Positions 58,810 to 64,000 of a stretch of DNA of 64,000 bases are shown piece after piece. Numbering within the stretch: position 1 is the stretch's first letter; every line of letters begins with the position of its first letter. The position numbers and the translations under genes were made by a program. The stretch spans positions 62,001-126,000 of the forward strand of contig NZ_JASLGT010000004.1 in assembly GCF_030150205.1 (NCBI RefSeq). The letters are read 5' to 3'. A model generated the notes under the pieces. The model saw nothing but the letters and a program-made list of their open reading frames with translations, made no database searches and had not been told where the DNA came from. The DNA is from Niabella sp. (GTDB taxonomy: Bacteria; Bacteroidota; Bacteroidia; Chitinophagales; Chitinophagaceae).

Positions 58810-58885
58810 TACCAGACGGTACCGGACCGCAACTGCACCGTTAATTGTCGCGATTATCTTGGCTATAATCGCTCTTTTCAAATAG
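58799..58885 (+). CDS. 28-residue hydrophobic peptide coupled to the upstream gene
   Basis: ATG 58799 to TAG 58885 encodes MKTDTRRYRTATAPLIVAII plus LAIIALFK. It has a basic, polar N-terminus followed by a 15-residue hydrophobic helix. It overlaps the 58351-58809 stop region by 11 nt in another frame, the layout of coupled translation. It might be a small membrane protein, or a toxin-like peptide; no homologue is recognised. Confidence 0.4.
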   Translation: MKTDTRRYRTATAPLIVAIILAIIALFK

Positions 58886-58933
58886 TTCCGGATTACCGTA
58901 AAAATCATCAGCCATGGGTATGTACATTGCGGT

Positions 58934-59143
58934 ATGGTAAGGCTGAGCACGGTATACATTACCCGGCGGGAGATGGAGACATTAGAGCAGGTAAAGAAAG
59001 CCCTGCAGCTGGGAGGCTTTGAATTATTCCTAGTTCGTTCCGGAATAGATTGGCAGATAGCGGTCCGGCAGGAAGATGAGGATAGGGCGTGGGAGGTAGT
59101 GAACAGGATTCTAATTTCCCTTATTCAACCAGGAAAAGCGTAA
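58934..59143 (+). CDS. Hypothetical small protein
   Basis: The protein has 69 residues with an alternating pattern 'LEQVKKALQLGGFELFLVRS' then 'GIDWQIAVRQEDEDRAWEVV' that suggests a ferredoxin-like alpha/beta fold. The last 33 nt overlap the opposing 59111-59320 gene. A real but uncharacterised small gene is plausible. Confidence 0.45.
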   Translation: MVRLSTVYITRREMETLEQVKKALQLGGFELFLVRSGIDWQIAVRQEDEDRAWEVVNRILISLIQPGKA

Positions 59144-59320
59144 TTCGGCGTCAGACACAATCTTGTCCCGCAGGTCTTCATAATACTTCCGGGACTCCTC
59201 AATGCTGATATTTTCAGCGGCTGCCTTCAGCTTTTCCATTTCGTCCATATGCATTGCCTGGATCGCCTCCATCATGTACATGCGCATCTGCAGAAATGCT
59301 ATTTCTTTTTCGATATTCAT
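59111..59320 (-). CDS. Small coiled-coil protein
   Basis: The protein has 69 residues, almost all helical with methionine-rich heptads ('LQMRMYMMEAIQAMHMDEME'). It ends 'DLRDKIVSDAELRFSWLNKG'. No family is recognised. It is convergent with the preceding plus-strand gene. Confidence 0.5.
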   Translation of the reverse strand: MNIEKEIAFLQMRMYMMEAIQAMHMDEMEKLKAAAENISIEESRKYYEDLRDKIVSDAELRFSWLNKGN

Positions 59321-59471
59321 AAGCTTGGTTTTAAAGTAGGCCAGGGTAGATACCGCCGGCCGTGGAAAATCTAATAATTATACTGTAATATATTTTTTTT
59401 TATAATAAACCAAAATATTAAATCAAATCGCCAATGTTTTGAAATGCTAAACTTATTAGTATTTTTACCCT

Positions 59472-59718
59472 ATGAAGGATAAGGCAGTGGGATTCGTCTA
59501 TCAGGATAAGGCGTATATGACGGAGATGAGCGAGGTTTTAGGTGCCGGATCCAATCGCTATGCGCTTCGGATGTTTAGAAATGGGAAATGTGGTTTTTCC
59601 TGGTACTCTGCTGGGGGACCTATGGCGCTTACCTAATGGAGAATGGGTGTTCGCGACGGACAAAGGGCGCTTTCCAGAAATAGCTGTACAGCTGGTGAAA
59701 TACATAAAAGGAAAGTGA
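59472..59718 (+). other. Two overlapping short frames, possible small genes or frameshifted gene
   Basis: Frame 1 from ATG 59472 gives 54 residues ending at 59636 ('MKDKAVGFVYQDKAYMTEMS...'). A second frame from ATG 59560 gives 52 residues ending at 59718 ('MRFGCLEMGNVVFPGTLLGD...'). They overlap by 77 nt in different frames. Their combined composition looks protein-like: the second part has 'LWRLPNGEWVFATDKGRFPE'. This may be one gene with a frameshift near 59570-59590, or two small genes. It lies just upstream of the 76-residue gene. Confidence 0.4.
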
Positions 59719-59730
59719 TACCTTGCGCGC

Positions 59731-59961
59731 ATGGAACTTACCCCTGGACAAAAAGCCCGTGTTGATATTCTATCTCATTTTTACGAAGATAATCCGCCGC
59801 CGGTAGTATTGCAACTCAATGCCAGCACTACCCAAAACAATGCACCTGTATTTGTGAAGGAAAATCTCAAAATGCTGTATGCCGGAGATCTGTGCGAGCT
59901 GATTATTGAAGTAAGAATTTCAATGCTGGATGAAATGAAGAAAGTAATGGAAGTAAAATAA
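59731..59961 (+). CDS. Hypothetical small protein
   Basis: The protein has 76 residues, with 'MELTPGQKARVDILSHFYED' then strand-rich 'VVLQLNASTTQNNAPVFVKE' and a C-terminal helix. No signal peptide. No family is recognised; position 12 nt after the preceding short frame suggests co-transcription. Confidence 0.5.
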   Translation: MELTPGQKARVDILSHFYEDNPPPVVLQLNASTTQNNAPVFVKENLKMLYAGDLCELIIEVRISMLDEMKKVMEVK

Positions 59962-60020
59962 TAACAAAAGCAGAGTATCATGAGACCAATATTACCCAGT
60001 GATAAATCCCATCGGGGGTA

Positions 60021-60521
60021 TTAATTATCCAGTAGTTTCTTCTTTTCCTTTTCGAACTCTTCCTTTGTCAGAACACCATCGTCCAGTAGTTTCTTCAATT
60101 TCGCCAGTTCGTCAGCCTTGGAAGGGCCAGTGGCCGATTGCGATTTCCTGTATTCCTCGGGAACGATGATTTCACCGCTAGAGATGGCCCCCTCAATTTC
60201 AACATCGAATCTATTTTCAAATCCCATAATCTTTCCTATGGATATAACCGGAATCTGAGATCCCCTAAATATTTTGATTTTAGTTACTTTATACTTTTTA
60301 TTCCCAAATTTATTAGGTAGATGTGATAAGGCTGATGATCCCCCAACAGCTTCCGGAGATTGAATAAATTTAAATCGACCATTATCCATAGTCCCATTCC
60401 TTAGCTGAATGTAATCTCCCTGACGAATTACCCAGCCAATCGATGTAACCAGTGAATCATTCTTTTTTTGAGAAAAGCATAATAAAGGCATAACCATCAT
60501 GACAATCAGTATCTTTTTCAT
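60021..60521 (-). CDS. Exported protein with C-terminal SHOCT-like motif
   Basis: The protein has 166 residues with a signal peptide (MKKILIVMMVMPLLCFSQ). A beta-rich middle part follows ('IRQGDYIQLRNGTMDNGRFK'). The last 30 residues read 'LAKLKKLLDDGVLTKEEFEK' plus 'EKKKLLDN', the short SHOCT helix pair found at the ends of many oligomerising proteins. Function unknown. Confidence 0.7.
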   Translation of the reverse strand: MKKILIVMMVMPLLCFSQKKNDSLVTSIGWVIRQGDYIQLRNGTMDNGRFKFIQSPEAVGGSSALSHLPNKFGNKKYKVTKIKIFRGSQIPVISIGKIMGFENRFDVEIEGAISSGEIIVPEEYRKSQSATGPSKADELAKLKKLLDDGVLTKEEFEKEKKKLLDN

Positions 60522-60539
60522 AAATGCAAATTCTGAGTG

Positions 60540-61154
60540 TTATTTAAATACATATACGACAGCTGTTGCAAAAGAATCTGTATAATTAATTGATATGTCA
60601 TAATGCTTTTGCAAATAATCTGGTATAGAGAAACTTTCGTTCACGTAGTACAGGTTTTTATTTTCATAATATAGCACCTCCTGAGATTTCTGGGCAATAT
60701 CCTTATGACTTAATAGAGATTTCTTGAAATTCGCCAAATGCGCAATGGGAAATGAATAATATATCATATCGAAGTTAGATGCATCCCTGAACATACGTAT
60801 ACAGGGCATCTTAATTAAATAATAGTGACCAAGGCCGACTCCGATAGTCAGTTTTTCGGGATTCCTTGCAATTAAAGTTGAGTCGAAATAAGGGCCCTCC
60901 GTCGATGTGTCCGATTTTGAGCGAAAATAACCCAACATGTTCAATGCCTTACTAGCAGACACACTGGCCTGGTCAAGCAATCCGATCAAGGTATTAAATG
61001 GGACTAGCTTCGAAACGTATTTCGCCTCATAATAGACCGTTTTGTGGTCTTGAAATAGAACCTCTTGGTTCAATGGAACGCCTCCCTTTATTGTCTTTAG
61101 CGTTAGTAGAGCAATAGACAGAATAATCACAGCTAACAGAACCACCCTTCTCAT
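60540..61154 (-). CDS. Unknown membrane-anchored or exported protein
   Basis: The protein has 204 residues. An N-terminal hydrophobic segment (VVLLAVIILSIALLTL, about 4-19) acts as anchor or signal. The rest is beta-rich with many aromatic residues: 'HKTVYYEAKYVSKLVPFNTL', 'IGVGLGHYYLIKMPCIRMFR', 'KSQEVLYYENKNLYYVNESF'. No family is recognised. It lies 18 nt upstream of the SHOCT-motif gene (minus strand), so the two probably share a transcript. Confidence 0.65.
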   Translation of the reverse strand: MRRVVLLAVIILSIALLTLKTIKGGVPLNQEVLFQDHKTVYYEAKYVSKLVPFNTLIGLLDQASVSASKALNMLGYFRSKSDTSTEGPYFDSTLIARNPEKLTIGVGLGHYYLIKMPCIRMFRDASNFDMIYYSFPIAHLANFKKSLLSHKDIAQKSQEVLYYENKNLYYVNESFSIPDYLQKHYDISINYTDSFATAVVYVFK

Positions 61155-61371
61155 AACTTTAGTTTAGATGTGTTTAAAACAAAAAATCACACCGAACGCA
61201 AAAATAAAACCTCGTTTGATTGCCGATTTACGGAAATCCGTAAGACCGATACTTTGAAAATGATAGAAAATCACAACCCATATTACTTCTCTCATGCCGG
61301 TGATTATACAATTTGATTTCCCATGTTTTAATTTTCAACTTGCTCTTGCTTTTTTGAATATGGTGGGATTA

Positions 61372-62250
61372 CTACTTTAGCGCTATTTCGGAATGCGCTA
61401 TAACTGCATTTTGGTATCCTATCTTTATGTATGAATCAGCATACATTTTTCCATTATCCCATTTATGAGAAACTGAGTATTGGCCATTAGAGACATATGT
61501 GCTAATTGTTGCATAATCGTGTTTGTTTAGTAGGTCATCTAGCTTGGTCTTTGTAAAATAAGAGAACTTTTCGCTATCCACAATTCCAGTTACGTTAAAA
61601 AGTTCATCAAAATTCTGCTTGATTCCGTAATAAGTTGCGTAATAATTCCCGTTGCTTAGGAATGGGGGATATGACTCCGCACCTATGAATTTATTATCCT
61701 TAAAATAGTAAACATCGAGTGCAGATGTTTGACCGTACTTAAACATTACCTTTTCAACTCCCGCAGTGCTATTTAATTTTGATTCAAGTCCAATTAATAC
61801 ATTATACGGGTCCCTGGCGTTAATACCTTTTTCGGCTTCCACTACCTTTTGCTTTGTATTTCCAAAAATCGCAACTCCAAAAATCGGTTTAAGTATTGTT
61901 ATATTTTTGGATGATACTTTTATAGTACCGTCGTTATTTTTTGCCGAAACTTCGAGTTTGTAAACGCCCTCTTTAAATCCAGTTGTTTCAAATGTCATCT
62001 TGCTAATATTGCCTTCTTTAGTTGCCACAACTTGGCCGTCTATTGACAACTTATGTTTGTATGAGTATTGCCCCTGTACGCTTGTTGAAACATCAGCATC
62101 GAATGTTTGTTTTATAGCAACGCTGTCAGGACTTAATACAGATGTTATATCAAATTTTTGTTTTGCGTCTGTCTGGTCTGGTCGCGAATCGCTCTTAGAA
62201 CACGAATAAAAGAAACAGGCAACCAATGCTAAAAAGAATAGTTTTCTCAC
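61372..62250 (-). CDS. Lipoprotein with Ig-like beta domain
   Basis: The protein has 292 residues with a lipoprotein signal (MRKLFFLALVACFFYSC, Cys17). Residues about 35-120 have the strand pattern of an Ig-like or bacterial Ig domain ('VQGQYSYKHKLSIDGQVVAT', 'FKEGVYKLEVSAKNNDGTIK'). The C-terminal half ('KVMFKYGQTSALDVYYFKDN' and 'NYYATYYGIKQNFDELFNVT') is not recognised. Probably a surface or periplasmic protein of the element's cargo. Confidence 0.65.
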   Translation of the reverse strand: MRKLFFLALVACFFYSCSKSDSRPDQTDAKQKFDITSVLSPDSVAIKQTFDADVSTSVQGQYSYKHKLSIDGQVVATKEGNISKMTFETTGFKEGVYKLEVSAKNNDGTIKVSSKNITILKPIFGVAIFGNTKQKVVEAEKGINARDPYNVLIGLESKLNSTAGVEKVMFKYGQTSALDVYYFKDNKFIGAESYPPFLSNGNYYATYYGIKQNFDELFNVTGIVDSEKFSYFTKTKLDDLLNKHDYATISTYVSNGQYSVSHKWDNGKMYADSYIKIGYQNAVIAHSEIALK

Positions 62251-62589
62251 AAACTGAATATTTAGGTATTGCCAAGTCCCGAAGCAATAAGTTTAAATAA
62301 AATAAGCGTGGGACATATAGCTACCGGAAAGGAGGTACTGGTATACCTGAACCCAAATAACTAAAGCCCACGCCGTGACGTGAGCGTTCAGCTATTTTTC
62401 GGTTCATTTGAAAGTTACCAGTTTTCCTTTCCGAAAAGCTAACGCTAATTATGTTGGACCAAAAGTACAACAATGAAGCCGAAAATAAAAGCAGGGCTGT
62501 TGTTAAAAAAGGTGGCCCCTTTCGAAATGGCTTAATCATTTCAAAAAAGTGTTTAAATTCAGCTTTATATTGATTCGCCGGAAAGAGTG
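62251..62589. other. Intergenic region without recognised gene
   Basis: A minus-strand frame at 62321-62539 (72 residues) has a hydrophobic run but a poor composition and no supporting context, so I do not call it. Nothing else was found here. Confidence 0.5.
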
Positions 62590-62856
62590 TTAAATCTGGT
62601 GTCTAAGTCGCTTTGCATTTTTCCGAGCGCTGCTAAAATTGTTTCCGTTTTGTACTTTTTCAATTGCTTGTGAATAATATTTTTTGGGCTGACATAGGCG
62701 CTGATACTTAAATTCTGCTTCGAGTTTTTTATAAAAAAATTTCACTTTACCTGGCAGACTTTCTAAAGTGCCACCTATTTCAAAAGTTTGCGGGTCTTCT
62801 CTTTCAACCTGCATATCTATTTTCAGGAGAACCTTTTTAGGATTCATGTAATACAT
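62590..62856 (-). CDS. Hypothetical small element protein
   Basis: The protein has 88 residues, basic, with an alternative start at the fourth codon (MNPKKVLLKIDMQVER). A C-terminal 'QNGNNFSSARKNAKRLRHQI' is strongly basic and might contact DNA. It belongs to a short minus-strand run that follows the primase-like gene at the window edge. Confidence 0.55.
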   Translation of the reverse strand: MYYMNPKKVLLKIDMQVEREDPQTFEIGGTLESLPGKVKFFYKKLEAEFKYQRLCQPKKYYSQAIEKVQNGNNFSSARKNAKRLRHQI

Positions 62857-62884
62857 TTTGGGGTTAATGAATATTTTTACTTTG

Positions 62885-63115
62885 TTAATCTGGTTGCAGG
62901 TAAGTAAGCGTTTCTCTTATTACAAATAGCAGTTGTTCATCAGTCAAGGCTTTCACGCTTATCAGGTAAATCGTTGATTCGTGCTCCATGGCGCTGATAA
63001 AATCTTCAACCGTTGTGCCTTTGAACTTTTGAATGTCGTTTAGCAACACTTTGTTTTTTGAAATATCTTGAATCAGTTGCCTTTTGTCTTCGGTAGTTTC
63101 AATAAAGCGTAACAT
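62885..63115 (-). CDS. Hypothetical small element protein
   Basis: The protein has 76 residues, helical and acidic ('RFIETTEDKRQLIQDISKNK', 'TDEQLLFVIRETLTYLQPD'). No family is recognised. It lies 3 nt after the 103-residue gene. Confidence 0.55.
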   Translation of the reverse strand: MLRFIETTEDKRQLIQDISKNKVLLNDIQKFKGTTVEDFISAMEHESTIYLISVKALTDEQLLFVIRETLTYLQPD

Positions 63116-63118
63116 ATT

Positions 63119-63430
63119 TTATTGATTTACAATTTTTAAAAAAAGGGCATCTATTTGGCTGTCGCTGATCTTATCTAGGCTGGTATGGAGCTCCATCTGT
63201 TGCGGTTTGGGTAGTGCGTAGCTTAACAGTTTCTCGAAAGCAGCGAACTTCTGCGCTGGGGACATTTTGTTGAACTCCTTCTGCAGGTTTGTTGCATTTG
63301 CCGCTATGAAACTCGTTACAAATTCGCGGAGGTCGACGGTGGCTTTATTCGGCGTGCCTTTAGCTCGACCGCTCCCGGGCGTCCGACCTCCATTTTTGCC
63401 TACTTTAGGGGCGTTGGTTTTTGTGGTCAT
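63119..63430 (-). CDS. Small element protein with DUF5681-like Gly-rich N-terminus
   Basis: The protein has 103 residues. 'KNGGRTPGSGRAKGTPNKAT' near the start is the Gly/Arg-rich lead of phage and mobile-element proteins such as DUF5681. It is followed by helices 'FVTSFIAANATNLQKEFNKM' and 'AQKFAAFEKLLSYALPKP'. A role in DNA packaging or element maintenance is possible but not shown. It directly follows the primase-associated gene. Confidence 0.65.
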   Translation of the reverse strand: MTTKTNAPKVGKNGGRTPGSGRAKGTPNKATVDLREFVTSFIAANATNLQKEFNKMSPAQKFAAFEKLLSYALPKPQQMELHTSLDKISDSQIDALFLKIVNQ

Positions 63431-63441
63431 GTTATAAAGGT

Positions 63442-64000
63442 TTAAGGTTTAAAATCTAAAAGGGGTTGCCCGGTTGCAACGAATGATGCAAATGTTACAT
63501 CGCCGCGGCCATTGGCCAGGGCGTCATCAAACTGTCGGTCCGCATGATCGGGGTCATATTTAGGAGAATATTGACAGGCTCGGTGGAATAGATCTCTTCC
63601 CGCTTCGTTAAGTCCGTGAGCCAACGCGAAGGCCGTTTTGATATAATCTTTGTACTCGGGCGCAAAATCGAAATTCAAGGCTTCTACTGCCGATAAAATG
63701 GCATTGGCCGTATGTAGGTTCGCTTCCACATCGACCGGGGCAGCATATTTAGCCCTCACAGGCGCTTTGTCTGCCGCGCCGTTAAAAGGCCTTGCATTTT
63801 CGTTTATGTACGGCTCGAGGTCTCTGCTCATTATTTTAAGGCGGGTGACGTCGCTGCAGGAGTGATCGCAGTTCAGGCCGATGGACTTGAACGCCTGCAT
63901 TAGCGCCCGGTAGTGTTCAGCATGTTTGCCGGCGTGGCCTATACGGACCAGCATGTGGTAACCGGTCCCACTAAACGAAGTAGCGCAGTAGGCTACCTCG
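63442..64000 (-). CDS. BT4734/VirE-N-like primase-associated protein, C-terminal part (5' end outside window)
   Basis: The open frame continues past the right edge (the upstream codons read ...EVAYCATSFSGTGYHMLVRI), so the start is outside. 'SFSGTGYHMLVRIGHAGKHA' and 'LNCDHSCSDVTRLKIMSRDL' match the BT4734/VirE N-terminal domain, and 'EYKDYIKTAFALAHGLNEAG' with 'PDHADRQFDDALANG' resembles the primase C-terminal-type helices. These proteins, often near a DUF3987 helicase/primase, are hallmarks of Bacteroidota integrative elements. It is the strongest single sign that the DNA right of 52.5 kb is mobile. Confidence 0.75.
   Translation of the reverse strand, partial: EVAYCATSFSGTGYHMLVRIGHAGKHAEHYRALMQAFKSIGLNCDHSCSDVTRLKIMSRDLEPYINENARPFNGAADKAPVRAKYAAPVDVEANLHTANAILSAVEALNFDFAPEYKDYIKTAFALAHGLNEAGRDLFHRACQYSPKYDPDHADRQFDDALANGRGDVTFASFVATGQPLLDFKP

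Overview
The window is from a chromosome of a Bacteroidota bacterium, most likely family Chitinophagaceae; genus cannot be told from the sequence alone. The evidence is a SusC/SusD pair, a PafA-type alkaline phosphatase, lipoproteins with Bacteroidota-style signal sequences, few Shine-Dalgarno sites before genes, and at least ten copies of the Bacteroidota -7 promoter box TAnnTTTG just upstream of genes on both strands.

Layout: 1-515 is the end of an amidohydrolase. 0.9-5.8 kb is a TetR-controlled tripartite efflux operon (tetR, TolC-like, EmrA-like, EmrB-like) with two matching operators at its promoter. 5.8-6.6 kb is an AT-rich array of degenerate repeats of about 100 bp, followed by a DUF218 lipoprotein. 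7.5-10 kb is cytochrome bd oxidase (cydAB, minus strand). 10.3-14.5 kb holds prfB with its programmed +1 frameshift, an AbiE-like toxin-antitoxin pair 3 nt downstream, pruA and pyrR. 14.8-18.5 kb holds lipoproteins and unknown proteins. 19-25.4 kb holds parE, a thioesterase, an ECF sigma/anti-sigma pair, rdgB and ilvE. 26.5-27.4 kb is rpsL-rpsG, ended by a terminator with no fusA behind it. 27.5-33.7 kb is mixed: DinB-like protein, a seven-blade WKNG-repeat lipoprotein, an AAA ATPase with a nuclease-like tail, an acyl-CoA-binding protein, PafA and a thioredoxin-fold protein. 33.8-36.7 kb is a BlaI/BlaR-type pair whose sensor protease carries TonB-plug-like modules. 37-41.7 kb holds elaA, rarA, a sterol desaturase-like enzyme and a helical-repeat protein. 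41.9-51.8 kb is one co-directional polysaccharide-utilization operon: ribokinase, GH127-like glycosidase, sugar permease, SusC, SusD and an esterase. It resembles ribose-scavenging (rus-like) loci.

At about 52.47 kb the character changes. A displaced 3' end of a tRNA gene (minus strand) with its terminator looks like the attachment site of an integrative element. From there to the right edge the DNA is more AT-rich and carries mostly small unknown genes. These include a PUA/EVE-like protein coupled to a two-TM protein, a HEPN-like protein, secreted lipoproteins, a TonB-C-terminal protein and, at the edge, a BT4734/VirE-N-like primase-associated protein typical of Bacteroidota mobile elements. 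The other element end, integrase and intact tRNA would lie beyond 64 kb.

The best leads for something new are the element cargo (PUA/EVE-like plus 2-TM pair, HEPN-like protein), the BlaR-plug fusion, the rus-like PUL with a GH127 enzyme, and the 15-bp-phased motif array upstream of parE.
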